Below, piece after piece: positions 56,654 through 64,000 of a stretch of 64,000 nucleotides of DNA. The position numbers and the translations under genes are program-made. Below the pieces are notes generated by a model, which ran no database searches, was not told the DNA's origin, and saw nothing but the letters and a program-made list of their open reading frames with translations. Origin of the DNA: Bacteroidales bacterium (lineage in GTDB: Bacteria; Bacteroidota; Bacteroidia; Bacteroidales; VadinHA17); assembly GCA_021371855.1 (NCBI GenBank), contig JAJFVL010000018.1, positions 124,001 to 188,000 on the forward strand, written 5' to 3'. Numbering within the stretch: position 1 is the first letter of the stretch; every line of letters starts with the position of its first letter.

Positions 56654-58213
56654 TTATAAAGGTATGTTAGAATGTTTTTTCATAGGTCCCGGATCCCTCT
56701 TGGTTGCTAATGTTCTTAAAGCCCTTATGATCCGGAACCTTGTGGTGCTTGGTTCAATAACATCATCAATGTAGCCATACCGGGCTGCTTCATAAGGATT
56801 TGCAAATTTAGTCCGGTATTCTTCCTCCATTTCAGCAACTCGTTTGTTTCTTTGGTCTGGATCCTTTATTTCGCTGATGCTTTTCCCTTCAAGAATTTCA
56901 ACGGCACCCGATGGTCCCATAACAGCAATTTCGGCTGATGGCCAGGCATAATTCACGTCACCATGAAGTTGTTTTGACGACATAACACAGTATGCCCCTC
57001 CGTAAGATTTGCGCAAGGTCACTGTAACTTTAGGAACTGATGCCTCGCCATATGCAAACATAAGTTTTGCACCATGTACAATTAATCCGCCATATTCCTG
57101 TCCGCTTCCCGGAAGAAAACCCGGAACATCCACTAACGTCACAATAGGTACATTAAATGCATCACAGAATCTTATGAACCTTGCTGCTTTACGTGAAGCA
57201 TTAATATCAAGCACCCCGGCAAGGAAATTTGGCTGATTTGCAACAACACCGACAGTCATCCCTCCCATTCTGGCGAATCCGATAACGACATTTCTTGCAA
57301 ATGTTGAATGGACCTCAAGAAACTCCCTGTCATCCACTATATGATAAATAACATCTTTAACATCATAAGGCTGGTTGGAATTTTCAGGGATTATACTGTT
57401 AAGTTCTTCTGACTTACGTTCTACAGGATCATTACATTCTTTCATCGGAGGATCTTCGAGATTGTTCTGAGGAAGATAGCCAAGAAGCTTCCTTATCAGC
57501 AGTAGTCCCTGTTCTTCATTGTCAGAAACAAAATGAGCAACGCCCGATTTAGTTCCATGCACGAGCGATCCTCCGAGATCTTCAGTTGAAATTTCTTCAC
57601 CTGTAACAGTTTTCGTAACCTTTGGTCCGGTTACAAACATATAACTGCTCTCTTCGCTCATAACTATGAAGTCGGTAAGAGCCGGAGAATAGACTGCTCC
57701 ACCGGCACATGGACCAAAAATAGCCGATATCTGAGGGATGACACCCGATGCAAGAATATTGCGTTCAAATAATTCTGAAAAACCTGATAAGCTTCTGACA
57801 CCTTCCTGAATACGTGCTCCGCCACTGTCATTTATGCCAATAACAGGAGCGCCAACCTTCATAGCCTGATCCATAATCTTACAGATCTTAAGGGAAAACG
57901 TTTCAGAAAGTGACCCTCCGAAAATTGTAAAATCGTGGGCGAAAACATATACTACCCTCCCGTCAATAGTACCATGACCTGTTACAACACCATCTGAAAG
58001 GAATTTTTTGTCACCCATTCCAAAGTCTTCCGTTCTGTGGGTCACGAACATATCAAACTCCTCAAAACTACCTTCATCGAGAAGGATTGCAATCCTTTCC
58101 CGTGCAGTCATTTTACCTTTCGAATGCTGATCCTCGATCCTTTTTTTACCTCCACCAAGCCTGGCTCTTTCGCGGAGATCAATCAGTTGCTTAACTTTTT
58201 CCTGATTCTTCAT
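56654..58213 (-). CDS. Acyl-CoA carboxyltransferase subunit (MmdA/PccB-like)
   Basis: 519 residues of the carboxyltransferase family. Seen here: RERIAILLDEGSFEEFD, the two oxyanion-type motifs SGGARIQEGV and GPCAGGAVYSPA, and the second half GAKLMFAYGEASVPKVTV and SYGGAYCVMSSK. It transfers carboxyl between biotin and propionyl-/methylmalonyl-CoA. With the OadG-like and biotin carrier genes it fits methylmalonyl-CoA decarboxylase, which pumps sodium. It could also run as propionyl-CoA carboxylase; no biotin carboxylase subunit is in the window, which favours the decarboxylase. Confidence 0.92.
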   Translation of the reverse strand: MKNQEKVKQLIDLRERARLGGGKKRIEDQHSKGKMTARERIAILLDEGSFEEFDMFVTHRTEDFGMGDKKFLSDGVVTGHGTIDGRVVYVFAHDFTIFGGSLSETFSLKICKIMDQAMKVGAPVIGINDSGGARIQEGVRSLSGFSELFERNILASGVIPQISAIFGPCAGGAVYSPALTDFIVMSEESSYMFVTGPKVTKTVTGEEISTEDLGGSLVHGTKSGVAHFVSDNEEQGLLLIRKLLGYLPQNNLEDPPMKECNDPVERKSEELNSIIPENSNQPYDVKDVIYHIVDDREFLEVHSTFARNVVIGFARMGGMTVGVVANQPNFLAGVLDINASRKAARFIRFCDAFNVPIVTLVDVPGFLPGSGQEYGGLIVHGAKLMFAYGEASVPKVTVTLRKSYGGAYCVMSSKQLHGDVNYAWPSAEIAVMGPSGAVEILEGKSISEIKDPDQRNKRVAEMEEEYRTKFANPYEAARYGYIDDVIEPSTTRFRIIRALRTLATKRDPGPMKKHSNIPL

Positions 58214-58288
58214 TTATCCGATTATCAATTTAAAATTATTAAACAAATTTAACTTTTTGTACGGATTGCAAAGTAACAATTATCATAT

Positions 58289-58309
58289 TTCCGGATTTAT
58301 GATCCGGAA
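58289..58309 (-). terminator. Hairpin after the polyferredoxin gene
   Basis: TTCCGGAT and ATCCGGAA, a perfect 8-bp stem with a 5-nt loop, starting 25 bp past the stop on the minus strand. The following U-rich run is weak, so it may be imperfect as a terminator. Confidence 0.45.
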
Positions 58310-58333
58310 CATAAAAATTTTCAAACGGTCTGT

Positions 58334-59893
58334 TCAAAATGGGAAATCGACCGGAGTTTTTATCTCTGACTCCACATTCTCAGGCTTCCTGGCAGCAAGA
58401 TGGACAGGATTCCCATTAACAAATATTGCCTTATAAGGAACTGTTGGACAGGAATTTTCACAATGCCCGCAGCCAATGCATATATTGTCAGTAACTTCAG
58501 GAATTACCAGGTTCCCTTCATAAGGAATCATATGCACAGCTTTTGTAGGACAACTTTCCGAACATGCGCCACAAGCTGTTTTTTCGGTTTTCACAATACA
58601 ATTATCCTTTATAAATATTGCTTTACCAATTTGTGTGAGCTTTTTGGCTTCAAGGACCATTGGGCGCAAAGCATTAGTAGGACAAACATCGATACAAACG
58701 GTGCAGTTATATGCACAGAAACCTTTGTGGTAATCCATTACAGGTTGCATCATCCCGGCAAGTCCATATTGAGTAAGTGCCGGTTGCAAAACACCATTAG
58801 GACAGGCACTGATACATAATGAACAAGCAGTGCAATCCTTGGAAAAATCCTCAATCCCTCCACCACCCGGAGGGCATACCGGACAACTCTTTTCTTCTCT
58901 TACTGTTGATTCTTTCTTAGGTTTCGGGGCCTTTTTTTCCTGCCCGTAGGAAATGTGTGGTAATCCAAGCATAAGCATTATTGATCCGGCCACAAATTTT
59001 CGTTTGCTCTCATCAGTCTCATGATTCCTCTTTTTCAAGTTAACCAAGCCATACGAAATTGCTTTTTCATTACAGATATTTATGCAATTAAAGCAATCAA
59101 CACACCGGGAAACATCAATATCGTGTTTCAGAAAGTCAATACATGATGACTTACATCCTAACGCGCATCTGCCACATCGTGTGCATGCTTTTTTGTCAAA
59201 CTTTAATCTGAAAAGCGACACTTTGGAGAGCAGACCCAGTAATGTTCCGACAGGACAAATCATATTGCAGTAGAGACGACCCTTTGTTAAAGAAAGAATC
59301 CCTACAAGAATGAAAAAAAATGCAGGAATTGAATAAGAAATTAAAGGATATCCTTTAACAGGAATATTACTTAGTGTATATACGTCAAATTTACCCAGAA
59401 TACCTGCTGCAAAATTATTCAGGACAAGAACAGCAGGTTTTGCAAAATAGGTCATAAATCTTCCGAAAATACTATAAGGATCAAGCAGGGTAAGCATAAA
59501 AATACCCCATATCATCGTAAAAATAAGAGTTATTGCTAATATTGAGTATCTTATTATAGTGAATGGCTTTTTGTATCCATATCTCCTGAACTTTCTCCTG
59601 ATGCGTCCACCTATCCTGCTGAAAAGGTCCTGCCCGATGCCGAGGGGACAGAAGAAAGAACAATATGTGCGGCCGGTAAACAAAGTGATCAGCAAAACGA
59701 TAAGGAAGCCCGCTGCTGCCAGCGTTCCAAGATCATGAAACCTTAAAAGTGATGGTACAAACTGCAAGAACAGAACTATGTCAGAATAATTAGCCGGCAG
59801 TATAGATCTTATGTCAACAAACAACAGAAAAAAACATATAAATACCAGAGTCGAAATTACAACACGTATTCTTTTAAGTACTGGGGATCTCAT
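58334..59893 (-). CDS. Membrane polyferredoxin (NapH-like plus five Fe-S motifs)
   Basis: 519 residues. An N-terminal NapH-type membrane part with several hydrophobic helices holds two periplasm-facing or loop motifs, CSFFCPLG and CNMICPVG. After about 225, several four-cysteine [4Fe-4S] clusters follow: CTRCGRCALGC, CVDCFNCINIC, CTACSLCISAC, CAYNCTVCIDVC, CGACSESC and CIGCGHCENSC. It would pass electrons from the quinone pool or a cytosolic donor across the membrane to a partner. It starts 6 bp after the Tat-exported DUF362 gene, so the two belong together. The redox partner and substrate are not visible. Confidence 0.87.
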   Translation of the reverse strand: MRSPVLKRIRVVISTLVFICFFLLFVDIRSILPANYSDIVLFLQFVPSLLRFHDLGTLAAAGFLIVLLITLFTGRTYCSFFCPLGIGQDLFSRIGGRIRRKFRRYGYKKPFTIIRYSILAITLIFTMIWGIFMLTLLDPYSIFGRFMTYFAKPAVLVLNNFAAGILGKFDVYTLSNIPVKGYPLISYSIPAFFFILVGILSLTKGRLYCNMICPVGTLLGLLSKVSLFRLKFDKKACTRCGRCALGCKSSCIDFLKHDIDVSRCVDCFNCINICNEKAISYGLVNLKKRNHETDESKRKFVAGSIMLMLGLPHISYGQEKKAPKPKKESTVREEKSCPVCPPGGGGIEDFSKDCTACSLCISACPNGVLQPALTQYGLAGMMQPVMDYHKGFCAYNCTVCIDVCPTNALRPMVLEAKKLTQIGKAIFIKDNCIVKTEKTACGACSESCPTKAVHMIPYEGNLVIPEVTDNICIGCGHCENSCPTVPYKAIFVNGNPVHLAARKPENVESEIKTPVDFPF

Positions 59894-59899
59894 CAGCTA

Positions 59900-60826
59900 T
59901 TACATTTTAATTCTTTTAATATTCATAGAATCAAGATTTATATTTCCAAGTCCCATTTTATGGGCAATTGAAATATACTCGACTTTTTCAACAGGGAGAC
60001 CAAGCATTTTTGCTGCTGCAGCGTCGCCGGCCACCCAGTCGGTAGTCAGTATCTGTGACTTCATCTGGACAACATCCTCCTTCGACACACCCTGGGGACC
60101 ATGTTTAACCATAACATTGTAGCAATCGATAACATTGAGAGCAGGTTTCTTTTCAAAGAGAGCATAATCGGCAATGCACTGATTCAGATTGTTCGAATGC
60201 CAATACTTCCTGTCCCACACAATCCCCATTGTGTTTTTAAGGCAACAGGTCATCTTAGTCGACTCGTGATTTTTAAGGACAGGGACATTGATAAAAACAT
60301 CTGTTTCAAGCAAAAGCTGATGAACCTTGGCGCTTTGAAGTTTTACACCTCCGGGAATCTCAATCTGATGGTAATAGCTTTCCGAGTTTGCAGGAACCAC
60401 TTTCGCTCCGGCTGACTTTGCAGCTCTTTCGATCCCTGAGTTTTTATAACTGTTTACCCAGTTATCAAGTGTGTGATCAAATACATAAACCTCTTTTGCT
60501 CCTGCTTTAAAACAATGTTCAATTATCCTTTTTACCAGAAAAGGATTCGTATTAGCGGCCATCTCAGGAATTACATCCCATCCGATATTAGGTTTAATCA
60601 GCACTTTCTGTCCTTTCTTCACAAAAGTGCTTATTCCACCAAGTTCCTGAATTCCCAGATCAAACATAGCATCCGGATTTCCACCCATTACAGCAACCAT
60701 GTCGTATCTGGCAGCTGAAACCAGTGGCGACGAAGCCCATAGTTTATCATATCCTCCCATGCTCAGGGCAGCTCCTGTCGCAAGACCCGCCCCAACTGAT
60801 TTCTTAAAAAAGTCCCTTCTTTTCAT
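59900..60826 (-). CDS. Tat-exported DUF362 protein
   Basis: 308 residues starting MKRRDFFKKSVGAGLATGAAL, a strong twin-arginine signal. The rest is a DUF362 domain: KVLIKPNIGWDVIP, CFKAGAKEVYVFDHTLDNW, VFINVPVLKNHESTKMTCCLKNTMG. There is no cysteine cluster. It precedes the polyferredoxin gene by 6 bp, an arrangement suggesting a periplasmic enzyme that receives electrons from it. Function of DUF362 is not settled. It is divergent from larC. Confidence 0.85.
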   Translation of the reverse strand: MKRRDFFKKSVGAGLATGAALSMGGYDKLWASSPLVSAARYDMVAVMGGNPDAMFDLGIQELGGISTFVKKGQKVLIKPNIGWDVIPEMAANTNPFLVKRIIEHCFKAGAKEVYVFDHTLDNWVNSYKNSGIERAAKSAGAKVVPANSESYYHQIEIPGGVKLQSAKVHQLLLETDVFINVPVLKNHESTKMTCCLKNTMGIVWDRKYWHSNNLNQCIADYALFEKKPALNVIDCYNVMVKHGPQGVSKEDVVQMKSQILTTDWVAGDAAAAKMLGLPVEKVEYISIAHKMGLGNINLDSMNIKRIKM

Positions 60827-61017
60827 TGCTTTATTAGTTCTCGGTTTAAAGAATAACGGCCAAGTGCCGAAAATACAATTTTTTTTTTATTATTCATTAA
60901 AGATTCTAAGTAGTATATTAGCGACGGAGAATTCATTTATACGATATTCAGAGTATAAACTGAACATTAACACTAATTTATTGTTTTTATTTGACATATT
61001 ATAATCAATTTTAAAAT

Positions 61018-62196
61018 ATGAGGATTATCAGCTACGATTGCTTTTCAGGGATTAGCGGAGATATGAACCTTGGCGCGATGATCGACCTTGGAGTCGATGA
61101 GTCATATCTTAATAACGAACTCAAAAAACTCAACCTCCCGGGTTGGGAGCTGGTTGTTCAAAAAGACCAGCGTCACGGGATCACAGGAACAAAAGTTACA
61201 GTTGTACAGACAAGACACGAACATGCTCACAGGCATCTCTCTGACATTGAAAAAATAATTAATGACTCAGACCTTGACAATAAAACAAAAGATCTAAGTA
61301 AAAGAATCTTTCTGAAGATAGCAACTGCTGAGGCATCCGTGCATGGCACACCAGTCGATCATGTTCATTTCCACGAAGTCGGGGCTGTCGATTCAATTGT
61401 TGATGTTGTGGGAGCAGCAATATGTTACAATGCTCTGAATGTCGGCGGAGTTCATGTTTCCATGGTTGAACTGGGAAGCGGATTCATAATCTGCGATCAT
61501 GGCAGACTTCCTGTTCCGGCACCTGCAACAACTGAAATCATTAAAGGTATCCCTGTTAAAAAAGGAGGTGTCGACTTTGAAGCTACAACCCCAACCGGGG
61601 CTGCAATAATTGCAGTTCTGGGAACAGACTTTAACCCAGGAATACAGATTAAAATCGAAAAGACAGCTTATGGTGTGGGACAAAAAGATCATCCGGATGT
61701 TCCCAACCTCCTGAGAGTATTCCTCGGGGAAACAACATCAGATACCGAACCGGGCCATGAGGCTCTGCTCATTGAATGTAATATTGATGATATGAATCCT
61801 GAGTTTTTTGAACATATCTCCGAAAGACTGTTTAAAGCAGGTTCCTCTGATGTTTTCTTTTCAAATATCATGATGAAAAAAGGCAGACCGGGTATTATTC
61901 TCAGTGTCATATGCGAAAAAGAGATGGCTGATACTGTAAAAGATATCATTTTCACAGAATCGACTTCCCTGGGAATCAGAACATTCCCTTTCAGAAAAGA
62001 TACCCTGGTAAGAAAACTTGAAATCCATCATACTGATTATGGCGATGTAACAGTCAAACGCTCATTTTACAAAGACAAAGAGGTCTCATGCAAACCCGAA
62101 TATGACCAATGCAAACGTATAGCATCGGAAAAAGGGATACCGTTAAAAGAAGTATATAACAATATTATTGCCTTATTAGTTAATAGTAAGAAGTAA
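61018..62196 (+). CDS. larC: Nickel insertion protein LarC (pincer cofactor synthesis)
   Basis: 392 residues in one frame. LarC inserts nickel into the pyridinium pincer cofactor of lactate racemase-type enzymes. Seen here: YDCFSGISGDMNLGAMIDLG at the start, HVHFHEVGAVDSIVDVVGAA, and ECNIDDMNPEFFEHISERLFKAGSSDVF. In Lactobacillus it is made through a programmed frameshift (LarC1/LarC2); here the two parts are continuous, so none is needed. It is followed by a tandem repeat that starts on its last base, then larE. Confidence 0.95.
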   Translation: MRIISYDCFSGISGDMNLGAMIDLGVDESYLNNELKKLNLPGWELVVQKDQRHGITGTKVTVVQTRHEHAHRHLSDIEKIINDSDLDNKTKDLSKRIFLKIATAEASVHGTPVDHVHFHEVGAVDSIVDVVGAAICYNALNVGGVHVSMVELGSGFIICDHGRLPVPAPATTEIIKGIPVKKGGVDFEATTPTGAAIIAVLGTDFNPGIQIKIEKTAYGVGQKDHPDVPNLLRVFLGETTSDTEPGHEALLIECNIDDMNPEFFEHISERLFKAGSSDVFFSNIMMKKGRPGIILSVICEKEMADTVKDIIFTESTSLGIRTFPFRKDTLVRKLEIHHTDYGDVTVKRSFYKDKEVSCKPEYDQCKRIASEKGIPLKEVYNNIIALLVNSKK

Positions 62197-62361
62197 AAGG
62201 TGCAAAGGTGCAAAGGTGCAAAGGTGCAACGGTGCAAAGGTGCAACGGGCCAAATGTGCAAAGGTGCAACGGAAGAAAGGCGCAACGGCACAATGGCGCA
62301 ATGGCGCAAAGGCACAACGGCGCAATGGCGCAAAGGCGAAAAGGTACAACGGCGGAAAGGG
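62196..62361. repeat. Octanucleotide tandem repeat between larC and larE
   Basis: Twenty contiguous 8-bp units (62196-62355) with no insertions or deletions, plus a partial one. The left units are AAAGGTGC and the right ones AAAGGCGC, AACGGCGC or AATGGCGC, so sequence changes gradually along the array. It begins at the last base of the larC stop codon and ends 46 bp before larE. Confidence 0.85.
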
Positions 62362-62406
62362 ATGTGCGTAAACCGGAAGCCGTAAAATTATAAAGAACAG
62401 ATAGAA

Positions 62407-63204
62407 ATGACAGATAGTAAACTGGTGAAACTTGACTCAATTCTAAAAGAACTGAGTTCTTTTGCTGTGGCGTTTTCAGGTGGTGTTGACAGCTCATTCC
62501 TTCTGCACAGGGCTTATAAAGTCAGCAAATCAGGGATAATTGCGATTACTGTAAGAACGCCATATATTCCAACCCATGAAATAAATGAAGCCGTTGAGTT
62601 TACTAAAACTTATGGTATAAGACACAAGATTCTGGATATCGATTTTCCGGAAGTGATCAGGACTAATCCTGTCGAAAGATGTTACCTGTGCAAAAAAACG
62701 CTTTTCACTGAGGTTTTGACTTTTGCAAAAGAGAATAATTACAAGTATATCGTTGACGGAACAAACGCAGACGATATGGGTGATTTCAGACCAGGGATGA
62801 GAGCTTTGAAGGAAATGGGCATAAGGAGTCCTCTTCTTGAATCAGACATCACTAAAAATGATATCAGGAAATTTTCAAAAGAAGAAAATCTTGATATCTG
62901 GGATAAACCTGCAATGGCCTGTCTCCTCACAAGAATTCCATATGACACCCAGATTACGGATGGAGCTCTCAGGATGATTGAACAGGCTGAAAACTTCCTG
63001 TTTGAAAAAGGCTTCCCCGGGACAAGAGTCAGAATACATGGAGATATGGCAAGGATAGAATGTATCCCGGGATACTTTGAAAAGATTATTCACAGCCCTG
63101 ACAGAGAACAAATTATAACCAATCTTAAAAAAATAGGATTCAGATATGTATCTTTGGACCTTGAGGGGTACAGAACAGGAAGCTCAAATCCTGAAAAACA
63201 ATAA
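62407..63204 (+). CDS. larE: ATP-dependent sulfur transferase LarE
   Basis: 265 residues. LarE adds sulfur to the nickel pincer precursor. The PP-loop SGGVDSSFLL binds ATP. The sacrificial cysteine of L. plantarum LarE (C176) matches C172 in PAMACLLTRIPY, with no second or third cysteine close by, so it looks like the type that consumes its own cysteine rather than the [4Fe-4S] type. A CYLCKK motif is at about residue 97. It lies between larC and larB. Confidence 0.94.
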   Translation: MTDSKLVKLDSILKELSSFAVAFSGGVDSSFLLHRAYKVSKSGIIAITVRTPYIPTHEINEAVEFTKTYGIRHKILDIDFPEVIRTNPVERCYLCKKTLFTEVLTFAKENNYKYIVDGTNADDMGDFRPGMRALKEMGIRSPLLESDITKNDIRKFSKEENLDIWDKPAMACLLTRIPYDTQITDGALRMIEQAENFLFEKGFPGTRVRIHGDMARIECIPGYFEKIIHSPDREQIITNLKKIGFRYVSLDLEGYRTGSSNPEKQ

Positions 63205-63210
63205 TTATAA

Positions 63211-63257
63211 AACCCACATGATACATTAATCACAAATAAAAAAATATCATGCGGGTT
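63211..63257. promoter_or_regulatory. Stem-loop between larE and larB
   Basis: AACCCACATGATA and TATCATGCGGGTT form a 13-bp stem with one mismatch around a 21-nt loop, 7 bp after the larE stop. It has no uridine tract, so it may be a processing or attenuation structure rather than a terminator. Confidence 0.45.
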
Positions 63258-63288
63258 CCCTACGACCTTTGAAAATGAAAATATACAT

Positions 63289-64000
63289 ATGAATATAAAA
63301 GAAGTAGAGAAACTGCTGAAAGATGTCAAAGACGGGCAAACAAGTATAGATGATGCTCTCGAAGTACTCAGGAACTTTCCATATACCGACCTTGGTTTTG
63401 CAAGGATAGATAATCATCGCGAAATGCGTACAGGATATCCTGAAATTATTTATTGTGCAGGCAAATCAATCGGGCATGTAAAAGAAATCTTCAGGGTGAT
63501 GTCGGAGAAAGAGAATAATGTCTTCGGCACAAGGGCAACCCAGGAGATGTATGAAGCCGTCAGAAGCGTTGCACCTGAAGCTGTTTACTATCCCGAAGCC
63601 AGGATCATTTCAGTTCAGAAGAATAAACCCACAGTACCCGATAGCCTGATTGCCGTTATAACAGCCGGCACCTCTGATATACCGGTAGCAGAAGAAGCTG
63701 CAATAACAGCCGAACTTCTCGGGAATAATGTATTGAGAATATATGATGCCGGAGTAGCCGGAATCCACAGGCTCGTTGATAAACTTCCCGAAATAAGGAA
63801 GTGCAGGGTCGTTATTGTCATAGCAGGAATGGAAGGCGCCCTGGCCAGTGTAGTCGGCGGACTGGTTGACAAACCTGTAATTGCTGTGCCCACAAGTGTC
63901 GGCTATGGTGCCAATTTTGGAGGCGTCTCTGCCCTTCTTGCCATGCTTACCAGCTGTTCAACAGGTGTTACTGTAGTAAATATTGATAACGGATTCGGGG
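63289..64000 (+). CDS. larB: Pyridinium-3,5-biscarboxylic acid mononucleotide synthase LarB (partial)
   Basis: The reading frame from the ATG at 63289 is open to the window end (237 codons); about a dozen or more residues are missing. LarB carboxylates and hydrolyses nicotinic acid adenine dinucleotide, the first step of the pincer cofactor pathway. The N-terminal region (VKDGQTSIDDALEVLRNFP, FARIDNHREMRTGYPEIIYCAGKS) precedes an AIR-carboxylase (PurE)-like domain with TAGTSDIPVAEEA, RIYDAGVAGIHRL and GGLVDKPVIAVPTSVGYG. It completes larC-larE-larB. larA is not in the window. Confidence 0.94.
   Translation, partial: MNIKEVEKLLKDVKDGQTSIDDALEVLRNFPYTDLGFARIDNHREMRTGYPEIIYCAGKSIGHVKEIFRVMSEKENNVFGTRATQEMYEAVRSVAPEAVYYPEARIISVQKNKPTVPDSLIAVITAGTSDIPVAEEAAITAELLGNNVLRIYDAGVAGIHRLVDKLPEIRKCRVVIVIAGMEGALASVVGGLVDKPVIAVPTSVGYGANFGGVSALLAMLTSCSTGVTVVNIDNGFG

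Noticed and set aside
61018..62196. Programmed frameshift in larC
   Set aside because: The gene is continuous in one frame over the full family length.
62200..62393. Short open frames across the octamer repeat
   Set aside because: They arise only because an 8-bp repeat is open in several frames on both strands; they have no start context or homology.
1..64000. tRNA or rRNA genes
   Set aside because: No cloverleaf-like or rRNA-like stretch was found when reading the gaps; a covariance-model search would settle it.

Overview
The window is about 64 kb of a moderately AT-rich Bacteroidota chromosome, most like an anaerobic or fermentative member of the Bacteroidales/Marinilabiliales. The evidence is two proteins with type IX secretion (T9SS) sorting domains, three DUF4402 proteins, several promoter -7 elements of the Bacteroidota type TAnnTTTG, a lack of clear Shine-Dalgarno motifs, and fermentation genes (citrate lyase, parts of a biotin-dependent decarboxylase, rubredoxin, LarC/E/B). 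I saw no tRNA, rRNA, CRISPR array, prophage or insertion-sequence transposase. The assignment to a lineage is inference.

Region 1 (0.3-7 kb) is a module of exported enzymes: two SelA/DgaE-like PLP enzymes, an EF_0837-type amidohydrolase, a RidA-family protein and a DUF362 protein. Four of the five have twin-arginine-like leaders and the amidohydrolase has a Sec-type signal. Such enzymes are normally cytosolic, so a periplasmic pathway is suggested. Region 2 (7-21.3 kb) is mostly ordinary: a J-domain membrane protein, a serpin lipoprotein, an ADPRibase-Mn-like phosphoesterase, an amino acid permease, an orphan SiaC-like protein, a ketopantoate-reductase-like protein, TsaD, a TamB-like giant, an ExbB-ExbD-TonB operon and a lone receiver protein. 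The tonB start holds a run of seven A that puts the coupled ATG out of frame.

Region 3 (21.8-32.7 kb) is the most interesting part. It is one co-directional cluster with the logic of a chaperone-usher pilus: DUF4402 subunit, DUF4402 subunit, PapD-like chaperone, a 1515-residue T9SS-sorted adhesin-like protein, a third DUF4402 subunit, and an usher-like outer-membrane protein whose C-terminus carries three SPOR domains. I infer a cell-wall-anchored Bacteroidota surface fibre system that joins chaperone-usher assembly with type IX secretion.

Region 4 (32.7-52.4 kb) holds housekeeping genes: glyA, a ClC channel with CBS domains, an active/inactive M16 peptidase pair, a T9SS type-B protein, rel/spoT, a Fur-family regulator, purA, a SPOR lipoprotein, an acyl-CoA synthetase, an HD-like protein, an isocitrate/isopropylmalate-type dehydrogenase and a pepD-like dipeptidase. 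A four-copy array of about 110-bp palindromic repeats lies at 39.98-40.45 kb, with a matching half-copy at 44.6 kb.

Region 5 (52.4-64 kb) is fermentative and redox: rubredoxin, citF, a citD-citE fusion, biotin carrier, OadG-like subunit, MmdA-like carboxyltransferase, a membrane polyferredoxin paired with a Tat DUF362 protein, and divergent larC-larE-larB, the last running off the window end. Two perfectly in-phase short tandem repeats (7-bp and 8-bp units) lie between genes here.
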